A stretch of DNA of 64,000 nt from Candidatus Thiosymbion ectosymbiont of Catanema sp. Cochon2018 (GTDB lineage Bacteria; Pseudomonadota; Gammaproteobacteria; Chromatiales; Chromatiaceae): assembly GCA_011392765.1 (NCBI GenBank), contig WYCW01000002.1, forward strand, positions 32,917-96,916. The letters run 5' to 3'. Below, in pieces: positions 1 through 8,198 of this stretch. The translations under genes were made by a program, and so were the position numbers. The notes beneath the pieces were generated by a model that had not been told where the DNA came from, searched no databases, and saw only the letters and a program-made list of their open reading frames with translations. The stretch's first letter is position 1, and every line of letters begins with the position of its first letter.

Positions 1-56
1 CTGGATCACGCGTTGGATACCCTGCTTCAGGAGGCGAAATTGACCGCTGCTGAAAG

Positions 57-103
57 TTGACTCAGCTGTAAAGATCCGGGTCCCTCAAGGAATCCTAGCG
101 GAG
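57..103 (+). repeat. Short repeat ending in CAAGGAATCCTAGCG
   Basis: A TGACTC-start segment followed by GGGTCCCTCAAGGAATCCTAG. The same string recurs at 15550-15595, 15770-15801 and inverted at 38821-38865, with a diverged copy at 1085-1136. It truncates the ISAs1 transposase. It is probably one end of the composite repeat described at 15588-15801. Confidence 0.65.
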
Positions 104-106
104 GAG

Positions 107-919
107 GTGGTTGCCATCGACGGCAAGTCCGTTCGTCGCTCGCACAACCGCGGCGCTGGCTTAGGTGCGCTGCATATGGTCAGCGCGTGGGCTACGGAGA
201 ATCGCGTGGTGCTGGGGCAGGTAGCCACCGAAGCGAAGTCCAATGAGATCACGGCGATTCCGCGTCTGCTCGAGTGCCTGGTGTTGGAGGGGTGCATTGT
301 CACCATTGATGCCATGGGCTGTCAGACGAAGATCGCCGAGCAGATCATCGCGGCCGGCGGTGCCTATGTCCTGGCGCTCAAAGGCAATCAAGGGGCCCTG
401 GCCGATGAGGTCGAAGAGGCGTTCATTGATGCCGATGCCAAGGAGTATGCGGGGTTGGACTCGCAGGTCATCGAGACGAACGAGCGCGCTCATGGTCGCG
501 TGGAGACCCGCCGCTACCGCACCTTGGGCGATCTTGACGGCGTGCCCCGTAGCGCGCTGTGGAAGGGGTTGAATATGATTGGCATGGTCGAGTCGCAACG
601 CGAGGTCAACGGCAAGACGTCCAGCGAGTATCGCTTCTACATCGGTAGCATCGGGACCGGTGCCGCGCGTTTTGCACGCGCCGTACGCGGGCATTGGGGA
701 ATCGAAAACGATCTGCACTGGAGCCTCGAGGTTGCTTTCCGCGAGGACGAGTCCCGGCTCCGGGATCTGCGGGCGCGTGAGAATTTCGCCGTGCTTCGTC
801 ACATCGCGCTGACACGTCTAAAGAACGACAAGCGCGAGAACATGGGTATCTACAACAAGCGCCTGAAAGCCGGATGGGACGACAACTACTTGTCATGCTT
901 GCTGTTCCAGACCGGATGA
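107..919 (+). pseudogene. ISAs1-family transposase, 5'-truncated
   Basis: The C-terminal two thirds of an ISAs1-family DDE transposase. The three catalytic acidic residues appear to be kept: Asp in VAIDGKSVRRS, Asp in TIDAMGCQTKIA, and Glu in RGHWGIENDLHW. These enzymes are normally about 370 residues, and roughly the first 100 are absent. The coding frame begins right after a short repeat (about 57-103) that recurs elsewhere in the window, so the 5' part was replaced or cut there. The only usable start is an internal GTG at 107, which is unlikely to be the original one. The DDE core is intact but the protein is probably inactive because the N-terminal domain is missing. The family assignment is secure; the mechanism of truncation is inferred. 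Confidence 0.8.
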
Positions 920-1165
920 AACACCCTCAGGCAAGCCCTTCCGAGCATTCGAATAGTAGCAATGGTTGATGCGTTTGCCCTGGGCCGGGACCTCTCACGA
1001 TCGGCGAAAGTATTCTGTCTCTCCTACGGCGGCTTCGATCACGATTACGATTACGATTACGACAACGAGAGAGGTTAGACGTTTGCGAAATTTGACTCAT
1101 TTGCACAAAATCTGGTCATTCAAGGAATCCTAGCGCATTGATTTTAGCCCAACAACGGTGTTGGG
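920..1165. other. Non-coding gap with GATTAC hexamer run
   Basis: No gene seen. It holds a short tandem run of GATTAC-type hexamers (about 1031-1062) and a second, diverged copy of the TTGACTCATTTG...CAAGGAATCCTAG repeat (1085-1136) next to the IS1 left end. Confidence 0.6.
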
Positions 1166-1195
1166 GGTAGTGTTTTGATTTTGTGGTTATTGACT

Positions 1196-1687
1196 TTAAA
1201 TAGAAATACCAAATTCATAACGATTCACAAATAATCCAATCACAATGTCGTGCATTTGATTTAGTTTTGAAAAACAAATCGTCTTCCGTGCAAGCCGCTT
1301 GATCCGCGTTCGTAATGTTAAATGTTTGCGTTCTATTTTCTGTGTATTTTGTTTCCCAACAACATGTTGCTCGGGATCTAAATGGCGCTTATAAGCACCC
1401 CACCCATCGGTGTAAAAGCGGGTAATCCCAAATGGTTCTAACAAACCTTTTAATTCAAGAAAAACCTCATCGCGGCGTTTCCCGAAGACATAAGTCAACA
1501 CCTCACCGCTGGCTGGATCAATGGCATGCCACAACCATCTCTGATTGGACTTACTGCCCACATAACTCCACATCTCATCCATTTCAACACGGGTTTCTTG
1601 ATCGCTAACACCATGATAATCTTCTGCTTTTACAATCTCCACTGCAATCTGATCAGACGCGTGGGTTGCTAAAAAATTGTGATTCAC
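1196..1687 (-). CDS. insB: IS1 transposase, InsB part (DDE domain)
   Basis: The catalytic half of an IS1 transposase, 163 residues. It shows the family pattern VEMDEMWSYVGSK (first Asp), FYTDGWGAYKRHL (second Asp) and the H-E/K-R helix region KIERKHLTLRTRIKRL. In IS1 this part is translated as a fusion with InsA through a -1 frameshift at a run of A. Here an A8 run lies at 1706-1713, just upstream, where the InsA frame overlaps. The catalytic part looks intact. Its upstream partner is broken, so functional InsAB' is unlikely to be made. Confidence 0.85.
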   Translation of the reverse strand: MNHNFLATHASDQIAVEIVKAEDYHGVSDQETRVEMDEMWSYVGSKSNQRWLWHAIDPASGEVLTYVFGKRRDEVFLELKGLLEPFGITRFYTDGWGAYKRHLDPEQHVVGKQNTQKIERKHLTLRTRIKRLARKTICFSKLNQMHDIVIGLFVNRYEFGISI

Positions 1688-1971
1688 TGCGTGTAGATCG
1701 GGTTCTTTTTTTTAATTCATTGATGACGGTCACAGGACTGATACCCAAAACCCGTGCGGTATCACGAATGCCGCCGCCATTCAGTGTCATCTCAATGATT
1801 TGGTGTTTCGTTTCTGGTAACCGCCCTTTGTTCAGAATAATCCTGGATAAAGGTTTTACCCTCACAAGTCTGATCTTTACCTATAAAACGCTGCTTGCCA
1901 TTGCTGGTGTTGCCATGTTTAGTAACATCAATACCATTGCAGATAGGGCATTTTACGGGTAGTAATACCAT
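1653..1971 (-). pseudogene. insA: IS1 InsA, frameshifted
   Basis: InsA is the DNA-binding zinc-finger/HTH half of IS1 transposase. From an ATG at 1971 the frame reads MVLLPVKCPICNGIDV and QTCEGKTFIQDYS, then goes out of phase. The HTH part, KHQIIEMTLNGGGIRDTARV followed by LGISPVTVINELKK, continues in another frame. The phase change falls near 1830-1840, around TTATTCTGAACAAAGGGC, and is best explained by one extra base relative to the usual DYSNKGRLPE reading. InsA is therefore split and probably non-functional. A sequencing error cannot be excluded from one copy. Confidence 0.75.
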
Positions 1972-2069
1972 AAGAGTTTCCTCGGTAAAATTTTGTTCGG
2001 TTAATAGCTTAAAGCTCAGGTAATTATATCAAGTGATTTATAATTAAGCAACAAAATAATAACACTACC

Positions 2070-2296
2070 TGATGCTCGTCCAACCTACCGCTTACGACCT
2101 CTTTTCAGACAGCCTATCAGGCCGAACCCATCTCCGACTTCCAGGTAGCTTCCCCTCTGCCCGCTGCGCTATGCTGGCCCTCGGTAGGCTGGGTTGAGGG
2201 ACGAAACCCAGCTACGGGTTGTGCCGGGTTTCGTTCCTTGCCACCCAGCCTACGAGCTGCGCTATGTTGATCTTCCCGGACTTGCAACGAACCACC
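2070..2296. repeat. Repeat fragments with GGTAGGCTGGGTT motifs
   Basis: Non-coding. It holds half of the AGACAGCCT-ended element (2098-2114) and inverted GCTGGGTT/AACCCAGC motifs shared with the repeats at 5397-5537, 15836-15962, 36601-36774 and 56509-56577. Confidence 0.5.
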
Positions 2297-3496
2297 ATGA
2301 GCACCTCCGAAAATTCCCCGACCACCATTTCCCGGCTGTGGGCTTGGCTGCGTAAGAATGGAGTGGAGATAAGTATCGCGCTCGGCGTTCTTGGCGTTCT
2401 TCTCACGATCTTCGGTATCTGGATTTCCCAGGAGCACGGCGATCCGGCTCCGAGCACCACTGTTGAAGGAAACATCACCGGCCCGGCCATGGTTGGAAAC
2501 CAGACCATCCAAGGACCAGTCACCATCGGCTCCACTCCCGGGCAGCTTCGCGCACTGATGGCCGATCAGGCCAAGCTTACAAAACTCGAAGCTCGGCTCG
2601 AGGTTACGGGACAAGCGCTGCGCAGATTCTTCGAGATCCTGGAGCAAGAGGAAGTCCCGCCCGAGCAGTGGGCGATCCGTCTCCCCGAGATCGCATTGCG
2701 TCACAAACAGGCCCTCGAACGCCTGGCCGCGTTGGAGACCGAGGACTCGGAGACGCAAGCACTCATTGGCAAGGCCCGAGCCGCCATCAAAGCGGGTAAC
2801 TATGACCAAGCCGAGAGCCTGCTGGACCAGGCCGAAGCGCGGGAGTTGGCCGGCATCCAGGCGGCGGAAGCAAAGGTCGAGGAGCGCCGGCTCTCCGCGG
2901 CAGCGGTGCGAGCCGAGCAGGCCGAACTCTCTCTGATCCAACTGCGCTATTGGAAGGCCGCCGAACGGTTCGCCGCTGCCGCCGAGCTGGTCCCCGACTC
3001 CAAACCGGAACAGCGGTTGGATTATCGGGAGCGACGTGCCCGCTCACTCTACCGCCAGGGCGACGAGAAGGGAGACAACGCCGCCCTGATGGAGGCGATC
3101 CGGGCCTACCGGGACCTGCTCGGAGCATACCCCCGCGCGCAGGTGCCCCTGGATTGGGCCATGACCCAAAACAACCTGGGCAGCGCCCTTGCGAAGCTCG
3201 GGGAACGGGAATCGGGCACCGAGCGCCTGGAAGAGGCGGTGGCCGCCTACCGGGCCGCCTTGGAGGAGTACACCCGCGAGCGGGTGCCCCTGGATTGGGC
3301 CAGGACCCAAACTGGCTTGGGCGCCGCCCTTCAAACCCTGGGAGAACGCGAGTCGGGCACGGCGCGATTGAAGGTGGCCCGTCGCCACATCGAGGATGCC
3401 TGGCGCGTGGTCAAGGACGCCGGAATGGAACAGTACGACGAAGATTTCCAGCAACGCCTAGTGGCGATCGACCGGCTGATTGCGGAGCGACGGTGA
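2297..3496 (+). CDS. Membrane-anchored TPR protein
   Basis: A 399-residue protein with one N-terminal transmembrane helix (about residues 25-44, ISIALGVLGVLLTIFGIWIS), a helical middle region, and C-terminal tetratricopeptide-like repeats. Two near-identical units share VPLDWA.TQ..LG.AL..LGERESGT and are spaced exactly 141 bp (47 residues) apart, starting near 3143 and 3284. This repeat type is common in TPR proteins linked to STAND or CHAT-type signalling, but no such partner is adjacent here. The ATG at 2297 is preferred over an upstream start at 2219 because the extra 26 residues fall in repeat DNA. The protein probably acts as a scaffold; no specific function can be assigned. Confidence 0.75.
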   Translation: MSTSENSPTTISRLWAWLRKNGVEISIALGVLGVLLTIFGIWISQEHGDPAPSTTVEGNITGPAMVGNQTIQGPVTIGSTPGQLRALMADQAKLTKLEARLEVTGQALRRFFEILEQEEVPPEQWAIRLPEIALRHKQALERLAALETEDSETQALIGKARAAIKAGNYDQAESLLDQAEARELAGIQAAEAKVEERRLSAAAVRAEQAELSLIQLRYWKAAERFAAAAELVPDSKPEQRLDYRERRARSLYRQGDEKGDNAALMEAIRAYRDLLGAYPRAQVPLDWAMTQNNLGSALAKLGERESGTERLEEAVAAYRAALEEYTRERVPLDWARTQTGLGAALQTLGERESGTARLKVARRHIEDAWRVVKDAGMEQYDEDFQQRLVAIDRLIAERR

Positions 3497-3594
3497 GACT
3501 TCGGCGCGCACTGTACCCTTCGCCGAACCATCTATACCGCCACACGGCACAATCCGAGCTTTTGAATTTCCCCCTCTCCCCCGCCCTCTCCCGA

Positions 3595-4012
3595 CAATGC
3601 CATTAGGTTAAGCGCTACCGGTCGGCAAAGTAAGAGAAGAAACTACGAATCACGCGAATCCTCGCGAACTTGTCATCCCGAACCGAAGGGAGGGATCTTA
3701 TTCGCGGAAATTCGCGTGATTCGTCGTTTTCTCTTCCGCATCGGTGGTAGTGGTAGATTTTCAAGTGATCAGGTGTCTCCCTGAGTCACGTCGAACATCA
3801 CACCAAGACACCAAGCCACAAAGAAAGACCAGGATGAAAGGGAAACGACCGTGGTCTCTGCGCCCGCGATGAAAATCGCGCGGATGATCGGCGACGGCAG
3901 GCAAAATTCTTCGTGTCTTTGTGGCTTGGTGTGAGAACAAACCTTGAACATCACACAGGATTCACCCACTACCCGCATCGGTAAATGGCCAACAGCTAAC
4001 TTAATGGCATTG
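3595..4012. repeat. CAATGCCATTAAGTTAAGC-ended element, copy 1
   Basis: Begins CAATGCCATTAGGTTAAGC and ends GCTAACTTAATGGCATTG, an inverted pair. The same termini occur at 26693-26826 (134 bp) and 43448-43571 (124 bp). This copy is longer (418 bp) and encloses other repeats, which suggests nested insertions. Confidence 0.55.
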
Positions 4013-4017
4013 ACCCT

Positions 4018-4224
4018 CTCCCAGCGGGAGGGTGTCGTAAAAGCCCAAATCGGAATCGGGATCGGGACCGCAATCGGAATTTCGATCCCGATTTCGATTT
4101 CGACCTACCCAGGCTCTTCAACGGCTGGCTGGGCGGAGGAGATGGGGCCTGACCGGCAAAATCAGATGAAACGAGATCGTCGGGGCACGGCGTGTCGTGC
4201 CCCTTTTGCGACACCCTCGGAGGG
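4018..4224. repeat. GGAGGGTGTCGTAAAAG-ended element
   Basis: The left end reads GGGAGGGTGTCGTAAAAGCCC and the right end is its near-complement, CCCCTTTTGCGACACCCTC. Inside is a diverged ATCGGG-hexamer palindrome (4047-4105) followed by text matching the composite repeat at 15588-15801. The same termini flank the palindrome at 12926-13040, and a head-to-head pair occurs near 29585-29620. Confidence 0.55.
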
Positions 4225-4264
4225 AGAGGGAGTGAAATGCGCAGATTGTGCCGTGTGGCAGTAT

Positions 4265-4365
4265 AGGGCACCTTGAAAAATAGGTATTTTCACCAATCAA
4301 GGGAATCCAAGTCCTTGATTATCAATGCGCGTCGTTGACGAAAATCGTATTTTTCAAAGTGCCCT
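4265..4365. repeat. 101-bp MITE, copy 1
   Basis: Termini AGGGCACCTTGAAAAATA and TATTTTTCAAAGTGCCCT form inverted repeats. The length is exactly 101 bp, as in the copies at 6344-6444 and 23300-23400. A conserved interior GTTGACGAAAA.CGTATTTTTC is shared. There is no coding capacity, so it is presumably mobilised in trans. Confidence 0.8.
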
Positions 4366-4493
4366 AAACAAGGGGCGTTGTGTTGAACCGCCAGGCGGTT
4401 CAACAAAAGGACGCCTTGCAAACAACAGTTATTCGCATAGGATGTGACTAATCGACCGCAGTGCGGTTTTATCGGTAAACGCGAGGTGACGAC

Positions 4494-4724
4494 ATGGCGG
4501 CAGAGACCATTGACAAGACCGCCCGCCGGCCCGACCGCTCCGAGGCGTTGAAACACGCCCACGAGGCCGCCGCCTATGATGCGTGGTTCCGGGAACAGGT
4601 CCGGGCCAGCATTGATGACCCCCGGCTGAGTATCCCCCACGCCGAGGTTATGGCCGACGTGCAAGCCGTGATCGACGGCGCCGAGACCAAGCGGAAGACC
4701 GATGCCGGACACCGTAACGCTTGA
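4494..4724 (+). CDS. Antitoxin-like small protein
   Basis: A 76-residue charged protein resembling stability-determinant/ParD-RelB-type antitoxins: EALKHAHEAAAYDAWFREQV in the helical N-terminal part, then DDPRLSIPHAEVMADVQAVI. In this family DPR.SIPH.EVMA is a common C-terminal pattern next to a RelE/ParE-type toxin. No such toxin follows; the next gene is a Uma2-type nuclease about 75 bp downstream. It may be an orphan antitoxin that outlived its toxin. The start is ATG, with AGGTGACG upstream serving as a moderate ribosome-binding site. Confidence 0.6.
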   Translation: MAAETIDKTARRPDRSEALKHAHEAAAYDAWFREQVRASIDDPRLSIPHAEVMADVQAVIDGAETKRKTDAGHRNA

Positions 4725-4798
4725 AACGAAACCCAGCTTTTTCGTTGGCCGCAATGCAAGGCACAGAATTAGCGCAGAAACGCAGAGCCCGAAAAACC

Positions 4799-5395
4799 AT
4801 GACGCAACCGGTACCAGCACATCAACCAACCCTCTACGAGGCCCTGGAGGCCCTGCCCGAGGGGGTAGTCGGGGAGATTCTGAACGGCCAGCTCCATACC
4901 CAACCGCGGCCCGCAATCCCGCATGCTCACGTTGCCGCTCGTTTCGATCGTTCGATTGGACGCAGCTATGGCGACGGCATCGATGGTCCCGGCGGTTGGT
5001 GGATCTTTCCTGAGCCCGAGGTGCACTTCGTGCGCGATGTCGAGGTGGCCGTGCCGGATCTGGCCGGCTGGCGCCGGGAGCGCATGCCGATACTTCCCAC
5101 GGACCACCGGGTCGAGGTGGTCCCCGATTGGGTCTGCGAGATCCTGTCTCCGTCTACCACAAGGAAGGATCGTGAGACCAAAATGCCGCTCTACGCGCAG
5201 TATGGTGTACGCCATGCCTGGTTGGTCGATCCTGCCAAACACACGCTGGAGGTGTACCAACTCGATGCCGGCGCCTGGGTTGAAATCGGTCGCTTCGCCG
5301 ATGCCGGCCAAGTCGCCGCACCACCATTCGAGGCGGTGTCTATCGATCTGGAAGGCTTGTGGTTACTGCAACAACCGCGGCTCGTCGGACGCTAA
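4799..5395 (+). CDS. Uma2-family (DUF820) putative endonuclease
   Basis: A 198-residue Uma2 protein. The fold is a PD-(D/E)XK nuclease type, often multicopy in cyanobacteria and some gammaproteobacteria. Visible motifs are LYEALEALPEGVVGEILNGQ near the N terminus, the acidic strand VAVPDLAGWRRERMP, VPDWVCEILSPSTTRKDRETK with the catalytic-type E...K pattern, and YGVRHAWLVDPAKHTLEVY. I chose the ATG at 4799 (MTQPVPAHQ). The frame is open back to 4721, but those residues do not resemble the family. The biological role is unknown in this family; nuclease activity is inferred from fold. Confidence 0.85.
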   Translation: MTQPVPAHQPTLYEALEALPEGVVGEILNGQLHTQPRPAIPHAHVAARFDRSIGRSYGDGIDGPGGWWIFPEPEVHFVRDVEVAVPDLAGWRRERMPILPTDHRVEVVPDWVCEILSPSTTRKDRETKMPLYAQYGVRHAWLVDPAKHTLEVYQLDAGAWVEIGRFADAGQVAAPPFEAVSIDLEGLWLLQQPRLVGR

Positions 5396-5396
5396 A

Positions 5397-5537
5397 AGGC
5401 TGTCTGAAAAAAGACCGTAGGCGTAGGCTGGGTTGCGGCCAGGGACGGCCAAAACCCAGCAATGACCAAAGCTGAGGGGCGTTCCTTGCTCCCCAGCCTA
5501 CCGATTTAAAATCAATGTGTTAGTTTTTAGACAGCCT
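5397..5537. repeat. AGGCTGTCTGAAAA-ended inverted-repeat element
   Basis: AGGCTGTCTGAAAA at the left is mirrored by TTTTTAGACAGCCT at the right. The interior carries GTAGGCTGGGTTGCGGCCAG and its inverted relatives. Partial relatives lie at 2098-2250 and 56509-56577. It looks like a MITE with a hairpin-forming core. Confidence 0.65.
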
Positions 5538-5648
5538 CTAAGATTGATGAGCCCATGGCCCGCCTCATTTTCAGTACCGTATTTCTGTAAGCCCGTATAA
5601 CAATAAATCATTAAAAATGAGGGACCAATAACCTCGGGGGATCAAACA

Positions 5649-5909
5649 ATGCCTGCAAACGCAGTTATCCGTGCCCGGATCGACGAACACATCCAAAAAG
5701 AAGCGAGCGCTGTGCTGGCAGCGATGGGACTTACCGTGTCGGACGCTTTTCGCATCATGCTTACCCGCATCGCCCACGAGAAGGCGTTGCCATTCGATCC
5801 GCTGGTGCTGAACGCCGCCACCATCGAGGCGATGAAGGAAGCACGCCGTAACAATCTGGAGACCGTGACGCTTGACGAGCTCCAGGCGGTACTCGATGCG
5901 GACGATTAA
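5649..5909 (+). CDS. RelB/DinJ-family antitoxin
   Basis: An 86-residue protein with the ribbon-helix-helix N terminus of RelB/DinJ antitoxins: VIRARIDEHIQKEASAVLAA, then MGLTVSDAFRIMLTRIAHEK and the typical LPFDPL that ends the DNA-binding domain. The C terminus (EAMKEARRNNLETVTLDELQ) is the usual toxin-binding tail. DinJ-type antitoxins normally precede a YafQ/RelE mRNA interferase. Here the next gene, 26 bp on, encodes an aspartic-protease-like protein instead. Either the toxin was lost and replaced, or the downstream gene is an unusual partner. The antitoxin call is firm; the partner is inferred. Confidence 0.85.
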   Translation: MPANAVIRARIDEHIQKEASAVLAAMGLTVSDAFRIMLTRIAHEKALPFDPLVLNAATIEAMKEARRNNLETVTLDELQAVLDADD

Positions 5910-5935
5910 GCAAGCAGGACAGTTCAGAGGGAAAC

Positions 5936-6328
5936 ATGGGACGAATAATTGCACATGTTTCCGTCAAAAATCTTTTTGATCCCGAATCTGTTGTTCATTG
6001 TGATGCGTTAGTCGATACAGGCTCGGCGCATATGGTGTTTCCAACAGTCTGGAAAGAAAGGCTCGGCAAACTCAATACAATTCGAGAAATCGATTGTGAG
6101 ACCGCAGCCCAACAATTAGTGAAAGGTGAGGTTTGCGGCCCGGTAGAAATCAAAATCGAGGGGTTTGATCCCGTTTATAGCAAGATTCTTTTTCTCGACA
6201 TGGAACCGGAAGACGGTATTTATGAACCATTAATTGGTTATATTATTCTTGAACAATCGCAAATAGCTGTTGATATGTTGGGACACAGACTAATCCATGT
6301 CAAGAAGGCAAATTTGAAAAAATCATAG
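5936..6328 (+). CDS. Retropepsin-like aspartic protease family protein
   Basis: A 130-residue single-domain protein with the aspartic protease signature ALVDTGSAHMVFP (DTGS around residues 27-30) and a matching second beta-lobe: EVCGPVEIKIEGFD followed by PLIGYIILEQSQIAVDM, which corresponds to the LIG strand of clan AA proteases. Such proteins act as homodimers, each subunit giving one Asp. No signal peptide is seen. It lies 26 bp after a RelB/DinJ antitoxin gene and may be co-transcribed with it. Its natural substrate is unknown. The downstream 101-bp MITE starts 15 bp after the stop. Confidence 0.75.
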   Translation: MGRIIAHVSVKNLFDPESVVHCDALVDTGSAHMVFPTVWKERLGKLNTIREIDCETAAQQLVKGEVCGPVEIKIEGFDPVYSKILFLDMEPEDGIYEPLIGYIILEQSQIAVDMLGHRLIHVKKANLKKS

Positions 6329-6343
6329 GCCGACTGTCCCTGA

Positions 6344-6444
6344 AGGGCACCCTGAAAAATGGGTGTTTTCACCAATCGAGAGAATCTAACCCATTGATTA
6401 TTCAGACGAGCCGTTGACGAAAACCGTATTTTTCAAAGTGCCCT
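6344..6444. repeat. 101-bp MITE, copy 2
   Basis: Same termini (AGGGCACCCTGAAAAAT and TATTTTTCAAAGTGCCCT) and the same 101-bp length as the copies at 4265 and 23300. It sits between the aspartic protease and the toxin gene. Confidence 0.8.
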
Positions 6445-6467
6445 GAATTCAGAAAGAGGAACAACCC

Positions 6468-7292
6468 ATGAGAGACAGAGGACCGGGACTGCTCGGAACG
6501 GATTATTACGCCCCCTTCATTCATCGGTGGAGCCCGAACTTCGGCGGGTCAAGCTCCCCTTGGCCTTCGGGCTTCCAACCAGGACCGTTGGACGACCTAC
6601 TACACCGCGACGAGATCACGCCCATCGCCTGCTATATCGTCAATGAGATGAACACCAACGCCCATAGTCCTTTTGTAAAGCTGTTGGCCAAGCTGAACAG
6701 CTTTCCCCCCGATGACTGCATCGATGATTTCAACAGGCTGACACCTCAGGAGCGGCTACTGGCCGGCATTGAGCCTCCGTGTACGACTGCGACTATGGAA
6801 CTTTCCTATCATGCGCTAGCAATGTTCCTGTGGGCCATGAAAGTAAAGCCCGAAGCCGACTGGGATCATAAAGACGAGATCAAGGCCCGCTTTCCTTCAA
6901 GCGTCTCGGCTTCCAATAAGAAACATCTGTATGGCGATCGTCTCTACAGCCACGAGATTTGGTCCAATATACACTATGGGTATATCGGCATGGCTGCCGG
7001 ATTCTCCGAATCCGTGTTGATCAAAGGTGCCGGTGTCGCGCATACCATAGGGGAATTGAAACACTCGGGGTTATCCAAAAAGAGTCTGGATATTATCCAT
7101 GAAAAGCTCGGGAAAGATCTCAGGAGCTTGGATGACTCGAAAGATAAGGCCGCAATCAAATTGGGCATTGGTCTTTATCGGACCAAACCCAAGCAGGTGA
7201 CCACGAAAGATGTAATGGACAGGGTCTATTTCTCCCCAATCTCGCTTGGTACCCAACCCTACAGGCCATGGTTGGACAGGTATGGATACTGA
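6468..7292 (+). CDS. Putative polymorphic toxin, type-44-like domain
   Basis: A 274-residue protein that resembles stand-alone versions of the bacterial polymorphic toxin type 44 domain. The supporting segments are VNEMNTNAHSP near residues 62-72, and SHEIWSNIHYGYIGMAAGFS near residues 160-180, where an HYGY-type motif is typical of the family. The activity of type 44 toxins is predicted, not established here. There is no PAAR, Rhs or other trafficking module and no signal peptide, so delivery is unclear. A good ribosome-binding site (AAAGAGGAAC) precedes the ATG. The convergent gene ending 8 bp downstream encodes a membrane protein that could provide immunity. The assignment is from motif memory and should be treated as probable. 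Confidence 0.55.
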   Translation: MRDRGPGLLGTDYYAPFIHRWSPNFGGSSSPWPSGFQPGPLDDLLHRDEITPIACYIVNEMNTNAHSPFVKLLAKLNSFPPDDCIDDFNRLTPQERLLAGIEPPCTTATMELSYHALAMFLWAMKVKPEADWDHKDEIKARFPSSVSASNKKHLYGDRLYSHEIWSNIHYGYIGMAAGFSESVLIKGAGVAHTIGELKHSGLSKKSLDIIHEKLGKDLRSLDDSKDKAAIKLGIGLYRTKPKQVTTKDVMDRVYFSPISLGTQPYRPWLDRYGY

Positions 7293-7299
7293 ATGCCTT

Positions 7300-7929
7300 T
7301 CAATTCCAGTCGCGGAGACAAACATACCACTTGGGTTCGAGTCTATCAATCGGTACGCCGCCTCTGGAACAGGTATCCTCAACATCGTCTGGATTATCCG
7401 TGGAGATATACACCAAGGGCAAATAGGAATTGCCGATGATGAACTCTATAACCAAGGCTTTGGAAGTGACGTCGCGATCTACAACTGCCGATTCATATAA
7501 GGGCGATTCCGGTAAACGAAATCCTCTTCCAATGTTCTGAACTTTGCTGATGGATAAGTCAGCAAGCTCAATGAGTTCACCGCGGTGAAGACAAAATGTC
7601 ATTGCCGGTCTCGAGGGTATCTCGATTGGCAGGAAGTAGACGGCCAGCATGATGATCAGGGTCAGAAAACTAACGACATGGAACCGTTCTCTTCTTGTCA
7701 ACCACCTGAACAAAGACAGGATCACAGCGACAATGCTCGGGATAATGAGGATAATACCGACGAATATCACCAGCATTAGAGTCAAACCGAACAAAAAGTG
7801 GTCAAAGAACCTGGGAAACCAATCACCCACGATTAGATTGTGGAAAATCCAGAGGAGAACCCATCCGACCACGAGTATCAGCAGACGCTTAGGGGCTCTG
7901 TTGGTGTTTTTTCTCATTTCTTTGGCCAT
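7300..7929 (-). CDS. Small membrane protein, candidate immunity factor
   Basis: A 209-residue protein with three to four hydrophobic segments in its first 115 residues (LLILVVGWVLLWIFHNLIV, a long pair around FGLTLMLVIFVGIILIIP, and VVSFLTLIIMLAVYFLP), followed by a roughly 90-residue soluble domain with two cysteines near the C terminus. I do not recognise the family. It is convergent with the toxin gene, with only 7 bp between the stop codons, and both have lower GC than their neighbours. The pair may have arrived together. An immunity role is inference from position only. Confidence 0.55.
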   Translation of the reverse strand: MAKEMRKNTNRAPKRLLILVVGWVLLWIFHNLIVGDWFPRFFDHFLFGLTLMLVIFVGIILIIPSIVAVILSLFRWLTRRERFHVVSFLTLIIMLAVYFLPIEIPSRPAMTFCLHRGELIELADLSISKVQNIGRGFRLPESPLYESAVVDRDVTSKALVIEFIIGNSYLPLVYISTDNPDDVEDTCSRGGVPIDRLEPKWYVCLRDWN

Positions 7930-8198
7930 CTCTGGAAGCCCCTGGAGTCGTTCCCCTGTTGGTAGTGGTTAAATTTCAAGTGGCCCAGTTATGTGACTGC
8001 CGGATTTAATTCCAGATTGTAACAATGAAGAAAAAGAACCAAGCAAACCCCACCACTTAAAATTCAGCCACCACCCAAAATTTTTCGTTCGTGTGCGTTC
8101 GTGTTTTTCGTGGTAGTCGAAATGACAGTCATGGAGACATTCGCGTCGATTTGCGTGATTCGTAGTTAAAACGGTTTCCCTCCGAGCGAGGAGCGGCT
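7930..8198. other. Intergenic region, no feature recognised
   Basis: About 270 bp between divergently oriented genes. It should hold promoters for both, but I could not pick convincing -35/-10 pairs. A purine-rich GAGCGAGGAGCGG just before 8199 can serve as the ribosome-binding site of the exporter gene. Confidence 0.4.

Larger units (their letters stand above)
1166..2069 (-). mobile_element. IS1-family element, degraded
   Basis: About 904 bp bounded by imperfect inverted repeats. The left end begins GGTAGTGTTTTGATTTTG and the right end, read inward, begins GGTAGTGTTATTATTTTG. It carries insA- and insB-like frames on the minus strand joined at an A8 run (1706-1713), the usual IS1 frameshift type of signal. 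It is AT-rich compared with its surroundings. I saw no convincing target duplication. Because insA is frameshifted the copy is probably dead, or movable only in trans. Confidence 0.8.
3497..4493. other. Gene-free stretch packed with repeats
   Basis: About 1 kb without a believable gene. It contains a CAATGCCATTA-ended element (3595-4012), an inverted pair of CACACCAAG...CACAAAG segments (about 3797-3826 and 3910-3933), a GGAGGGTGTCGTAAAAG-ended element (4018-4224) with ATCGGG hexamers inside, and a 101-bp MITE (4265-4365). Confidence 0.7.
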
